This document shows, piece by piece, positions 28,228-37,226 of a DNA stretch of 64,000 nt. Numbering within the stretch: the stretch's first letter is position 1; the number at the start of each line of letters is the position of its first letter. Location: assembly GCA_963555835.3 (NCBI GenBank), contig CAUVWZ020000002.1, positions 744,001 to 808,000 of the forward strand. The letters are read 5' to 3'. Source of the DNA: JAPUME01 sp027294185 (GTDB taxonomy: Bacteria > Acidobacteriota > Terriglobia > UBA7540 > JAPUME01). Under the pieces are notes generated by a model. It saw nothing but the letters and a program-made list of their open reading frames with translations, made no database searches and was not told the origin of the DNA. The position numbers and the translations under genes were made by a program.

Positions 28228-29490
28228 TCAACCGATGGTGGCTTCCGGGAAAACTCCACTCAGGGCAAGCGTCAGGTTGAGAACCACCATCACGACAACC
28301 GTCATCCAGGCGACGACATTGAGGGCCGGGTGATTCCGGTATTTACCCATCAGGTCTTTACGACTGCTGAGGCGAACGATGAAAATCAGCACCACCGGCA
28401 GCAGAAAACCGTTGACCACCTGCGAGAGTAGAATCACGGGAATCAGAGGGATGCCGGGGATCAGAACGATGCCGGCTCCTCCAAAAACCAGCACGGTATA
28501 GAGCCAGTAAAAGACCGGCGCTTCGTGGAACTTGCGGTTGACTCCGGCCTCCAAACCCAGTCCCTCGCAGACGTAGTAGGCCGTTGCCAGAGGAAGAACC
28601 GAGGCGGCCAGAAGAGATGCGTTACACAGCCCGACCGCGAAGAGGGTGGAGGCCCAGCGCCCCGCCAGCGGCTCCAAGGCCAGCGCAGCCTGCGCAGCAT
28701 CCTGAATTTCGTGCTGACCCGATTGATGGAGGGTGACGGCACACCCGACGACGATGAAAAATACCAGCGCGGCCGAAAATACGCCGCCCAGGATTACATC
28801 CCAGCGCGCCTGTCGAATATGTTGGACTTTGATTCCCTTTTCGACCACCGACGACTGCTGGTAGAACTGCATCCAGGGCGCGATGACGGCCCCGGCCATG
28901 CCGATGACCATCATCAAATAAGCGGGTTCATAATGGATGCGAGGAGTCACGGTGCTGGTGAGCGCCTCGGACCAGTCCGGCCCGGCCAGAAACGCCGACG
29001 CAAAGTAGGCCAAATAGAAAAGGCAGGCCACCAGGAAAACCTTTTCCACCGACCGGTAGGTTCCCTTGACCACCAACCCCCAGACCAGCAGGGCTCCCAG
29101 AGGCACACTCAGGTATCGGCTGGCGCCGAATATCTCAAGACTCGTAGCCACCCCGGCGAATTCGGCGACGATGTTGCTTAAATTCGCCACCACCAGCGCC
29201 AGCATCAGGAGGAAGGTGGCGCGAAATCCGTACTCCTCGCGAATCAGGTCGGCCAGGCCTTTCCCGGTCACCACACCCATCCGCGCGCACATCTCCTGGA
29301 TTACGATCAGCGCCACCAGGATGGGAATGAGCGTCCAGAGCAGATCGAATCCGTAACGCGCCCCCGCCGCGGAGGCGATGTAGATGCCCCCGGCGTCGTT
29401 ATCTACCGTGGCCGTAATCAGACCCGGGCCTACGACGGCCAGGAAAACGACCATGGTTTTGCGGTACCGTTTGAGCCGCCTCCAGATCAC
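28228..29490 (-). CDS. NRAMP-family divalent metal transporter, atypical (possible Mg2+ type)
   Basis: 420-residue SLC11/NRAMP-fold transporter with about eleven helices. The two metal-site motifs are unusual. In helix 1 the DPGN motif reads DAGG (residues 32-35, within TVDNDAGG). In helix 6 the canonical MPHN reads APWM (in GAVIAPWMQFYQQS). Loss of the methionine and histidine removes the soft ligands used for Mn2+/Fe2+ and resembles the NRAMP-related magnesium transporter group (inferred). The upstream gene, 27 bp away on the same strand, is a soluble MgtE_N/CBS protein, which supports a Mg2+-related role. Confidence 0.85.
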   Translation of the reverse strand: MIWRRLKRYRKTMVVFLAVVGPGLITATVDNDAGGIYIASAAGARYGFDLLWTLIPILVALIVIQEMCARMGVVTGKGLADLIREEYGFRATFLLMLALVVANLSNIVAEFAGVATSLEIFGASRYLSVPLGALLVWGLVVKGTYRSVEKVFLVACLFYLAYFASAFLAGPDWSEALTSTVTPRIHYEPAYLMMVIGMAGAVIAPWMQFYQQSSVVEKGIKVQHIRQARWDVILGGVFSAALVFFIVVGCAVTLHQSGQHEIQDAAQAALALEPLAGRWASTLFAVGLCNASLLAASVLPLATAYYVCEGLGLEAGVNRKFHEAPVFYWLYTVLVFGGAGIVLIPGIPLIPVILLSQVVNGFLLPVVLIFIVRLSSRKDLMGKYRNHPALNVVAWMTVVVMVVLNLTLALSGVFPEATIG

Positions 29491-29517
29491 CCCATCTCCC
29501 CCCGTCGATTTCGCCCT

Positions 29518-30759
29518 TTAACGCTCTCGGACTACCAAGTCTATAACGTCATCCGAGGTCACTTCACCGATCAATTTTCCCTGTTCATCAACGACCGGCA
29601 GGGAAACCAGATTGTATTTTTGGAAAAGTTCGATCACATGATCGTGCGGTTGCTCGGCGGCAGTGGAAATCAGCGGCTCCTCAAACAGCTCGCGCAGGGG
29701 CTTCGATGCCGGGCTCGCGACCACCTGAGCCAGGGGGATCGCCCCCACCAGTTTTTCATCAGCGTCGATCAGATAGAGCACATGCAGGCTTTCGAGCGAC
29801 CCCTCGAATGCGCCGACCGCGGTCACGGCATCCTCGGCGGTGGCGTTTTCGGGCAGGGCGATGAAGTCGGTGGTCATCAACGCTCCGGCCACGTCTTCCT
29901 CGAACTGCAAGAGCTCCTGAACGTCCTCGGCTTCTTCGGGTTCCATGCCGGCCAGAAGCTCCGTGCTGGTTTCCGGCGGCAACTCCTGCAGCAGATCGGC
30001 GGCCTCGTCGGGCGGCATCTCTTCGATCAGATCGGCTGCCTTGTGAGGTTCCATCCCCTTGACGATGCTCGCCTGCATCGAAGTGGGTATTTCGGAAAGC
30101 GCCTCGGCTGCGGTCTCCTCATCGATGGAGGTAAGGACGGCCGTCTGGTCCTGCGCGCTCAGGTGCTCCAGAATGTCCCCCAAATCCGCCGGATGCATAC
30201 GCGCCAGCCGGTCGTAGGAAATCCTCAGCTTCAAGCGGCGAGAGGGATCGGCCTCAATCAGGTTTACGAAATCCCAGGGGATGACCTGCTGGGGAAGGAA
30301 ATTTTCCACGCGGCGGATCAGGTGCTTCGAGAGCAATCCCTTCAGCAGCCGGCGGGCGGCGGCCGCCAACCCCACGTTGACCGCGATGACCAGGAGCTGC
30401 GTATGTCCGTTCACGGGTTGAATATCGAAATCCACATCATTGACGCGCACCACCTTTCGGTCCGTCACGTCGATGATCTGCTGATCCAGCAAATCCTTCT
30501 TGACGCGAATCCAGTCCTCGTTCGGCGTGTAGGCGGGGATTTCTGCGGCGGGAGTGTTGGTGTGGATCGACTGGACCGATAGCGACTGGATTTGAACATA
30601 CGGGATCGAGACCAGCCGGCCGTCAATGCTGCGGGCAATGTAGAAGGCAACGCGGTGGCGAACGTCTTCGGGATCGATGCAGATCTCCACCACCTTGCCG
30701 ACGTATTCGCCGAAAGCGTCGAAAACCGGCACTCCCTCGATTTCGGTAAAGTAGATCAT
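29518..30759 (-). CDS. PRC-barrel / MgtE_N / CBS-domain protein without membrane channel
   Basis: A 413-residue soluble protein. Residues 1-75 look like a PRC-barrel (VFDAFGEYVGKVVEICIDPE), possibly repeated to about 170. Residues about 190-290 match the MgtE N-terminal superhelix (ARMHPADLGDILEHL, MEPHKAADLIEEMPPDEAAD). Two CBS domains follow (MTTDFIALPENATAEDAV and VSLPVVDEQGKLIGEVTSDD). The MgtE membrane domain is absent. MgtE_N and CBS form the cytosolic Mg2+ sensor of MgtE channels. Here the sensor stands 27 bp before an NRAMP-like transporter, so it may gate or stabilise that protein (inferred). Confidence 0.87.
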   Translation of the reverse strand: MIYFTEIEGVPVFDAFGEYVGKVVEICIDPEDVRHRVAFYIARSIDGRLVSIPYVQIQSLSVQSIHTNTPAAEIPAYTPNEDWIRVKKDLLDQQIIDVTDRKVVRVNDVDFDIQPVNGHTQLLVIAVNVGLAAAARRLLKGLLSKHLIRRVENFLPQQVIPWDFVNLIEADPSRRLKLRISYDRLARMHPADLGDILEHLSAQDQTAVLTSIDEETAAEALSEIPTSMQASIVKGMEPHKAADLIEEMPPDEAADLLQELPPETSTELLAGMEPEEAEDVQELLQFEEDVAGALMTTDFIALPENATAEDAVTAVGAFEGSLESLHVLYLIDADEKLVGAIPLAQVVASPASKPLRELFEEPLISTAAEQPHDHVIELFQKYNLVSLPVVDEQGKLIGEVTSDDVIDLVVRER

Positions 30760-31060
30760 TCCCTTTTACCTCTTTGCGGATTTTTCAGGACGGCAGCCCG
30801 GATTGCGGAGAATCGGCGTTAAACCGGAACCCGAGCCTCACCCTCTGAAGAGCGAAACCGGCGATCCGATGAAGGGCCCTACCTCTATTCGCTGGACGTG
30901 GCAGGCGGAGACGCCTGCAACGTAAGGAAGTGATTTTGAGTACCAAAAGCCCGCCACCAAACTGCGGACAAACGGGCTTACTGATGCGGGGCCGTTAAGA
31001 GAGGAGATAACAGGAAACTTGCTCTTTCAACCCACTTTACAACCGAGGAAGGCAGGCGCG
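30760..31060. other. intergenic region between tatA and the MgtE_N/CBS gene
   Basis: About 300 bp. A hairpin GCAGGCG/CGCCTGC with GAGA loop lies at 30,901-30,918; it has no T-run on either strand. This is where the promoter of the MgtE_N-NRAMP pair should be. No known Mg2+ riboswitch pattern could be recognised by eye. Confidence 0.4.
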
Positions 31061-31282
31061 CTAGGCTTGTTTCTTTTCTTCCGTCTTTACTTCTGCCTTC
31101 TTTTCGTCTTCATCCTCGGATTCATCGGAGGAGGACACCACTCCTCTCATCGCGTCTTTGAACTCGCGAATGCCTTTACCCAGTCCTTTACCCAACTCCG
31201 GGAGTTTCCCCGGGCCGAAAAGGATCAAAACAATCACCAGGATAAAGAAGATGTGCGACGGCTGAAACAAACCCTCTAGCAT
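31061..31282 (-). CDS. tatA: twin-arginine translocase subunit TatA/E
   Basis: A 73-residue protein with the TatA layout: a short N-terminal helix (PSHIFFILVIVLILFGPGKL), then the amphipathic helix ELGKGLGKGIREFKDAM, then an acidic/lysine-rich tail. It forms the pore oligomer of the Tat system. tatC is not in the window. Confidence 0.93.
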   Translation of the reverse strand: MLEGLFQPSHIFFILVIVLILFGPGKLPELGKGLGKGIREFKDAMRGVVSSSDESEDEDEKKAEVKTEEKKQA

Positions 31283-31377
31283 ATTGGCGAACCTCCCCCT
31301 TGCCGGTTAGGAGCCGTCAAGGGCATCATGGGAATCCAACCTTCATTATAACGCAGAACTCTGTGTGGAAGGGAGAA

Positions 31378-31974
31378 TTACCGCCCCTTAAATACCTTGC
31401 GACCCGCTTTTCCGCCCTGGCGTCGGAAATGGCGGGAATAGAGAGTCGGATAAGTCTCGGCAAGGTAATCTTCGCGGGAAAAGCCCAGTCTTCGTGCGGT
31501 TCGATCAATCCAGAGAGGCGAGCCTTCAAGTTCAAGAAAGGTTCCAACAGGGGTCTCATCCAGGGCGATCACCCCCGAGCTGCGTCGGCGCTTTCTTACC
31601 TGTGAGGCATAGAGCGTCCTGTATTTCTCGTAGCGCAAAACAGAATTAAGTCCTGCCATTTCAAGGATTTGCCCTAGACTCCGCCCCTCTTTGGTCTCCA
31701 CTTCGATTTCGCGGCGAACCTTGTGGGGCCTCAAGCCTAAGGGTCTTCCTTTGAATGTAAGCAGGCAGCTCCCAGCCGTGAACCGTAGGCGCAAAACGCA
31801 TCCCTTTTTCCTGAGTCGCCCATCAACAAAGTCGAAAAGCTCGTTCCTCTCCAAATGCCGACGTCGTATGACCCTGAAATCCAGCTTCCTCAGCAGACGC
31901 CGGGCCGGGCCGGGTCCCCGCATGGGCAATTTGATCTCGTTTTCCAGGGGATGGGATTTCTTTCCGGTGGACAA
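31378..31974 (-). CDS. CYTH domain protein (class IV adenylate cyclase-like)
   Basis: A 198-residue triphosphate-tunnel metalloenzyme. The N-terminal ExExK signature appears as ENEIKL (residues 11-16). Basic and acidic strands follow: LRKKGCVLRLRF, LTFKGRPLG, REIEVETKEG and FLELEGSP. Members are adenylate cyclases, thiamine triphosphatases or tripolyphosphatases; the substrate cannot be decided here. It is unusually basic. Confidence 0.82.
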   Translation of the reverse strand: MSTGKKSHPLENEIKLPMRGPGPARRLLRKLDFRVIRRRHLERNELFDFVDGRLRKKGCVLRLRFTAGSCLLTFKGRPLGLRPHKVRREIEVETKEGRSLGQILEMAGLNSVLRYEKYRTLYASQVRKRRRSSGVIALDETPVGTFLELEGSPLWIDRTARRLGFSREDYLAETYPTLYSRHFRRQGGKAGRKVFKGR

Positions 31975-32002
31975 AGCGTACCGTTGCCTAAAGGTTTTTT
32001 AC

Positions 32003-32977
32003 TTAGGCTTCCCGCTCCAGAATGTAATCGGGGAGAGAAAGGAGGGCTTGCTTGTAAACGGAATCCGGGAAGGAGTCAAGGCTCGCCTTGGCGCGCTCGG
32101 CATAGCCGCGCGCTCTTTCGCGGGTGGCATCCAGTGTGCCGTAACGGGCCACCAAATCCTGAATCTCGCTCAACGGGACATTTTCAAATCCGCCGTCCCG
32201 GAGCACCTGGGAGACGCGACGGGCCTCTTCAGGCCGGCAAGATTCAAGAAGCAGAATCATCGGCAGCGTCAGTTTCCCCTCGCGCAGATCATTGCCGACC
32301 GGTTTTCCCAGCTTCTCGGGCGAGGAAGAAAAATCCAGCAGGTCGTCGATCATCTGGAAAGCCAAACCCAGATGCGTGCCGTAATCTCCCATCCGCTCCT
32401 CGGTGGTCGAATTGCACCCGGCCAGCACAGCTCCCAGCCGCATGGAACTCGAAAACAGGCACGCCGTCTTTCGGTAGATCAGGTCCAGATGCTGTTCTTC
32501 TGTGACCTTTTCATCCCGGATAAGTGTTAGCTGCTTCATTTCTCCTTCCACCATGCTCTGGGTCAGGTTGATCAGCAGATCGAGGACTTTGAAGTTTCGC
32601 TCCCCCAGCGCAATCCGAAACGACTGCATGTATAGCCAGTCGCCGGCCAGCACGCTCATCGAATTGCCCCAGCGCAAGTTGGTGGAGGGCCGCCCCCGCC
32701 GCAGGTCGGCTCCGTCAATGATGTCATCGTGAACCAGCGTGGCCGTATGAATCAACTCCACTACGGCTGCAAGCTGGTAGACCGAAGACCCCTGGTAGCC
32801 ACAGAGCTTCGCAGCCAGCAAGAGCACCGCCGGGCGCACCCGTTTGCCGCCGCTCGCCCTCAAATAGTTGCCGATTTCGGTTATGGGCTTGACCGAGGAG
32901 ACACTCTGCTGCTCGAAGATCTTCTCAACCTGAACGAGATCCTTTCGCACCAACTCAAAAATCTCACGCGCCTTCAT
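32003..32977 (-). CDS. polyprenyl synthetase family protein (trans-isoprenyl diphosphate synthase)
   Basis: Makes a long-chain polyprenyl diphosphate, probably the quinone side chain. The two aspartate-rich motifs are LVHDDIIDGADLRRG and FQMIDDLLDFS; GKRVRPAVLLLAAKL is also conserved. With the ATG at 32977 the protein is 324 residues, typical of the family. A TTG at 33109 preceded by AAAAGGGGG would add 44 non-conserved residues. Gap of 28 bp to the CYTH gene downstream. Confidence 0.93.
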   Translation of the reverse strand: MKAREIFELVRKDLVQVEKIFEQQSVSSVKPITEIGNYLRASGGKRVRPAVLLLAAKLCGYQGSSVYQLAAVVELIHTATLVHDDIIDGADLRRGRPSTNLRWGNSMSVLAGDWLYMQSFRIALGERNFKVLDLLINLTQSMVEGEMKQLTLIRDEKVTEEQHLDLIYRKTACLFSSSMRLGAVLAGCNSTTEERMGDYGTHLGLAFQMIDDLLDFSSSPEKLGKPVGNDLREGKLTLPMILLLESCRPEEARRVSQVLRDGGFENVPLSEIQDLVARYGTLDATRERARGYAERAKASLDSFPDSVYKQALLSLPDYILEREA

Positions 32978-33137
32978 CGGCGGGCCTGCGGTCAGCTTGG
33001 ATTGGCTGCTCACCTGGGCTGAGGTTCCTTCCTTTTCGCCGGAAACTAGACTCGTTTTGGCCGTAACTTGGCCATACTGGCACAAAATTTCTTTCAAGGG
33101 AAGCGACAACTTGGCCCCCTTTTCCAGCCACGATCCC

Positions 33138-33926
33138 CTAGCGAGGATCTCCTGAAAGCCGGAACAATCGGAAGAAATTCTCCGTGGTCTTAGCTCCGAT
33201 CTCTTCCGCCGACAAGCCCCTTACTTCGCCTACCACGCGCGCCACTTCCCGCACGTAGGCCGGTTCGTTGCGCTTGCCGCGGTAAGGCACGGGGGCAAGA
33301 TAGGGGCTGTCGGTTTCAATCAGTATCCGGTCGAGCGGCACCTCGCGTGCCACCTCGCGCAGGTCGTCACTCTTTTTGAAGGTGACATTGCCAGCAAAAG
33401 AGATGTAAAAGCCGCGATCCAAAAAGGCGTAGGCATCCTCCCGTGTTCCGGTAAAGCAGTGCAGGATGCCTCCCCGCTCATTCCCCCGCCACTGGCCGAG
33501 GACGACCTCGCGGAGATCACCCCAGGCCTCGCGGCAATGAAAGATGACCGGCAGGTCGGTCCTGGAAGCAAGCTCCAACTGCCGGAGCAACACATCTTTT
33601 TGGACCGGCTTCGGCGAGTGGTCGTAGTGGTAATCGAGGCCGATTTCTCCTATGGCCAACACTTTCTCAGCCCGGCAGAGTTCGGCGAGACTTGTGAAAT
33701 GTTTCTCTTCCGCCAGCGCCGCTTCGTGGGGATGAATCCCCACGGTGGCATATATCCAGTCATATTTCTCGGCGAAGGGAAACGCCGCTTCCAGATCATG
33801 CGGGCCCGTGCCGCTTCCGATGGCCAGCAGATGTCGAACGCCTGCCTCCCAGGCGCGCTCGATGACATCTTCCCGCTCGTTTTCAAATTGGGGGAATTCC
33901 AGATGGGCGTGGGAATCGGTAAACAC
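33138..33926 (-). CDS. TatD family metal-dependent hydrolase
   Basis: A 262-residue TIM-barrel nuclease/hydrolase (YcfH/TatD type), with DNase activity reported for relatives. Metal ligands are seen in FTDSHAHLEFPQF (HxH), IGEIGLDYHYD, VIFHCREAW, ILHCFTG and ETDSPYLAP. Separated from the metG stop by 8 bp on the same strand, an arrangement common in bacteria. Confidence 0.94.
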   Translation of the reverse strand: MFTDSHAHLEFPQFENEREDVIERAWEAGVRHLLAIGSGTGPHDLEAAFPFAEKYDWIYATVGIHPHEAALAEEKHFTSLAELCRAEKVLAIGEIGLDYHYDHSPKPVQKDVLLRQLELASRTDLPVIFHCREAWGDLREVVLGQWRGNERGGILHCFTGTREDAYAFLDRGFYISFAGNVTFKKSDDLREVAREVPLDRILIETDSPYLAPVPYRGKRNEPAYVREVARVVGEVRGLSAEEIGAKTTENFFRLFRLSGDPR

Positions 33927-33934
33927 GGGCGACC

Positions 33935-35965
33935 TTAACTCAACTTCGAGCCGTTCGGGACGTCTTGATTGAAGGTGACCAGAACCGGCTTACCTTCCTC
34001 GCCGACCGATGCGGCCACCACCATCCCCTGCGACTCCAAACCGCGCATCTTGCGCGGCTTCAGATTGGCCACTACCACCACCTTCATGCCGACCAGATCC
34101 TCCGGCTGGTAGTGCTCGGCGATCCCGGCCAGAACCTGGCGAACCTCGGCGCCGATATCGACGGTGAGCTTGAGAAGCCGGGTCGCACCCTCGATGCGCT
34201 CGGCGCTCTTAATTTCGCCCGCACGGAGGTCAACCTTGGAAAAGTCGTCGATGGTTATGAAATCAGAATCAGTGGCATCAGGTGGCATAGAAATTCCTTT
34301 CTGAGGTTTGGAAGCAGGTTCGGCAGCCTTACCGGTGGCCTTACCGGTGGCCTTACCGGCGGCCGCACCGACGGCCTTACCGATGGCCGTACCGGCGGAT
34401 AATCGTGCAATGGTCTTCTCCTTATCCAACCGCGGAAATATCACTTCCGCCTGACCCGTCTTCTGCGCCAGGGGAAGCTGCCCCCAGGCCAGGTTTGCAT
34501 ATCGCATATTTTCCAACGGTTCGGGAAATCCCAACTGCGCCCACAACTTCTGCATGGCCGTGGGAATGACCGGATAGAGGAGTACGGCGGTAATCCGCAA
34601 CGCCTCCGCGGAGGTATAGAGGACCGTGGCCAGCCGCGCCTTGCTCGCCTCATCCTCCTTGCCGGCGAGGACCCACGGTTCGGTTTCCACAAGATATTTG
34701 TTGAGGTTGCTGATGAATCGCCAGACCAACTCGATGCCGCGAGAGAACTCGAAGTTATCGAACTTCGATTGAAATTCGCTGATCGTCTTCCCGGCTGCCT
34801 CGATGATCGCCGCCTCTCGGGACTCCTGAACGGCTTCGGGGCCAGGATCAGGAATGCTTCCCTTGAAATAACGGCCGATCATCGCCAGTGTGCGGCTGGC
34901 CAGATTACCGAGGTCGTTCGCAAGGTCCGAGTTGAACCGCTGCACCAGGCCTTCATACGAAAAATTCGAATCCTGGCCGAAAACTATATTCCGCATCAGG
35001 TAGTAGCGCAGCCCGTCAATGCCCACGGCAGCGACCAGCGGGTCAGCCTTGACGATATTGCCCTTCGATTTGCTCATCTTGTCCTGTTCGAAAATCAGCC
35101 AGCCGTGGGCGAAGATCGCTTTGGGAAGCGGGAGCTTTGCCGCCATCAGGAACGCGGGCCAGTAAACGGCGTGGAAGCGAAGAATCTCTTTTCCGACCAG
35201 GTGCAGGTCCGCAGGCCAGCAGTCGGCAAACTTTTCCTCCCCCGTCCCCGGGTGACCGTAGCCGACGCCGCTCAGGTAGGAGGTCAGCGCGTCAAACCAG
35301 ACATAGAAGACCTGCCCTTCGACGCCGGGCATGGGAATTCCCCATTTGAGCTTTTCCCTGCTGATGGAGAGGTCCCTGAGCCCTTCTTTTACAAAACTGA
35401 TCACCTCGTTGCGCCAGGTCTCGGGACGAATGAAGGCAGGATGTTTCTGGTAGTAATCGAGGAGTGGCTGTTCGAAAGCCGACAAGCGGAAGAAGTAGTT
35501 CTCTTCCTCTACCAGCTCCGTCGGTCGGCCACAGAGCGGGCACTCCGCTTCCTCTCCGGTGTCGGTAACAAAAGCTTCATCATGAAAGCAATAGCGACCG
35601 CGGTAGTGCCCCTTGTAGATGTGGCCGCTCGCCTGAACAGCCTGAAAGATTTTTTCGACCGCCTTGCGATGGTCCGCCGAAGTGGTCCGCTCGAAATGCG
35701 TGTATTCGAGTCCGAGCCGCTCCCACTGGGATCGGAACTCAGCGGAGATCGTATCGACGAATTTCTGCGGCTCGACACCCGCCTCGAGCGCCGCCCGCTC
35801 GATCTTCTGCCCATGCTCGTCGGTGCCCGTCACCAAAGCGACTCGGTGGCCGCCGAGACGTTTATACCGCGCGATGGCGTCAGCGACGATGGTCGTGTAG
35901 GCGTGCCCCAAATGCGGGCGGGCGTTCACGTAATAAATGGGTGTGGTGAGGTAAAAGGTTTTCAT
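33935..35965 (-). CDS. metG: methionyl-tRNA synthetase
   Basis: Class I synthetase of 676 residues. The HIGH-type motif is PHLGH near residue 19, the zinc-knuckle region has CPLCGRP, and KMSKSKGN marks the active-site loop. An anticodon-binding helical domain follows. A C-terminal EMAP/Trbp111 tRNA-binding domain (about residues 570-676, starting ITIDDFSKVDLRAGEI) closes the protein. The linker to that domain is a low-complexity string of GKAT units encoded by 12-bp tandem repeats. Confidence 0.96.
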   Translation of the reverse strand: MKTFYLTTPIYYVNARPHLGHAYTTIVADAIARYKRLGGHRVALVTGTDEHGQKIERAALEAGVEPQKFVDTISAEFRSQWERLGLEYTHFERTTSADHRKAVEKIFQAVQASGHIYKGHYRGRYCFHDEAFVTDTGEEAECPLCGRPTELVEEENYFFRLSAFEQPLLDYYQKHPAFIRPETWRNEVISFVKEGLRDLSISREKLKWGIPMPGVEGQVFYVWFDALTSYLSGVGYGHPGTGEEKFADCWPADLHLVGKEILRFHAVYWPAFLMAAKLPLPKAIFAHGWLIFEQDKMSKSKGNIVKADPLVAAVGIDGLRYYLMRNIVFGQDSNFSYEGLVQRFNSDLANDLGNLASRTLAMIGRYFKGSIPDPGPEAVQESREAAIIEAAGKTISEFQSKFDNFEFSRGIELVWRFISNLNKYLVETEPWVLAGKEDEASKARLATVLYTSAEALRITAVLLYPVIPTAMQKLWAQLGFPEPLENMRYANLAWGQLPLAQKTGQAEVIFPRLDKEKTIARLSAGTAIGKAVGAAAGKATGKATGKAAEPASKPQKGISMPPDATDSDFITIDDFSKVDLRAGEIKSAERIEGATRLLKLTVDIGAEVRQVLAGIAEHYQPEDLVGMKVVVVANLKPRKMRGLESQGMVVAASVGEEGKPVLVTFNQDVPNGSKLS
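34326..34395 (-). repeat. 12-bp tandem repeat within metG
   Basis: About five to six imperfect 12-bp units (GCCTTACCGGTG on the top strand) encode GKAT-type tetrapeptides in the MetG interdomain linker. All keep the frame, so length variation would be tolerated. Confidence 0.8.
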
Positions 35966-35992
35966 TCCTTGCAGTCGCTTGGGGAAGTGCTG

Positions 35993-37183
35993 TCAACTCT
36001 TCTTCATGAAAGCAAAATTGGCTTCGAGCAGAATCTGTTTGAGGGGAACCGATTTTTCTTCGGCCAGCCGCCGGCAGTCTTCGTACTCGGGCGTGAAATT
36101 GATCACGCGGCCGTCACGCCGCGCCACCTTTACCCGGACCGTACCGTAGGAGGTGTCCACGTTGACCTCTTCCCGCTCCAGAACTTTTCTTCGCGCCTCG
36201 TAGATTCGCAAGCCGATGGTCGTCGTCTGGTCAAAGAGAACCTGGGCCAGCCCATCGCTCTCCTCCGGACGGCAAAGTACGGTCACCATCAAACCGGGCC
36301 GGTTCTTTTTCATCTGTACCGAGGCGCAGGAAACATCCAATGCGCCCGCCTCGATCGCCTTCTCGACGAAGAAGCCGTAGAGCTGCGGGCTCATGTCATC
36401 AATATTCGCCTCGATAACGGAAACAATCTCATCCCCCGGCGGCGCCACGGTTCCCTGCTCCACATCGACCGCTTCACCCACCATCAGGCGAACCACGTTC
36501 GGCTGCTTCGGAATATCCCGTGCGCCTGCGCCATAACCGATCTTCTCGACTTTCATGGCAGGCATGCCGCCGAACTCTTTCACCCAGCTTTTGAGCATCG
36601 CCGCGCCGGTGGGCGTAGCCAGCTCCGCCTCAACACCGGAGGAGTAGCTGGGAATATCTTTTAGTAACTCCGCCGTCGCCGGAGCCGGAACCGGATAGAG
36701 ACCATGTTGCGTCTCGACCTGCCCACCACCCACATTCACCGCGGAGGCGGCGATTTCCGTCAAACCCAGCCATTCGACCCCGATCGAACAGCCCAGGATG
36801 TCGAGGATGGAATCCACTGCGCCCACTTCATGAAAGTGAACCTTGTCGGCAGGCTTGTTGTGAATTTTTCCCTCCGCTTCGGCCAGAAGCGAGAACACTC
36901 CAAGGGCACGCTTTTTTACGGCGGCATCCAGTTTGCTCGATTCGATCAGATCTTCAATATCACCCATCGACCGATGCGGCTGCTTCTCCGGGACCTTGAT
37001 CTCCACGCGGGTTGCTGCAACGCCCGAGCGCATGGCGCGTGTGCGGCGAAACTCGTAGTAGCCGATCTGGATCTTCTTGAGCTCGGCAAAAAGTTTATCG
37101 GATGCAACTCCGGCGTCAAGCAACGCGCCGAGCATCATGTCACCGCTGATTCCCGAAGAACAATCTATGTAGGCACGTCTCAT
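35993..37183 (-). CDS. larC: nickel pincer cofactor biosynthesis protein LarC
   Basis: A 396-residue CTP-dependent cyclometallase family protein (formerly DUF111) that inserts nickel into the pincer nucleotide of lactate racemase and relatives. Opens with MRRAYIDCSSGISGDMMLGA, then HFHEVGAVDSILDILG and TPTGAAML, and ends with a ferredoxin-like C-terminal domain. larA, larB and larE are not in the window. Confidence 0.92.
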   Translation of the reverse strand: MRRAYIDCSSGISGDMMLGALLDAGVASDKLFAELKKIQIGYYEFRRTRAMRSGVAATRVEIKVPEKQPHRSMGDIEDLIESSKLDAAVKKRALGVFSLLAEAEGKIHNKPADKVHFHEVGAVDSILDILGCSIGVEWLGLTEIAASAVNVGGGQVETQHGLYPVPAPATAELLKDIPSYSSGVEAELATPTGAAMLKSWVKEFGGMPAMKVEKIGYGAGARDIPKQPNVVRLMVGEAVDVEQGTVAPPGDEIVSVIEANIDDMSPQLYGFFVEKAIEAGALDVSCASVQMKKNRPGLMVTVLCRPEESDGLAQVLFDQTTTIGLRIYEARRKVLEREEVNVDTSYGTVRVKVARRDGRVINFTPEYEDCRRLAEEKSVPLKQILLEANFAFMKKS

Positions 37184-37226
37184 AACGATTTTATAGCCCT
37201 CTTCATAGCTCTTTTCATAGCCTTAT

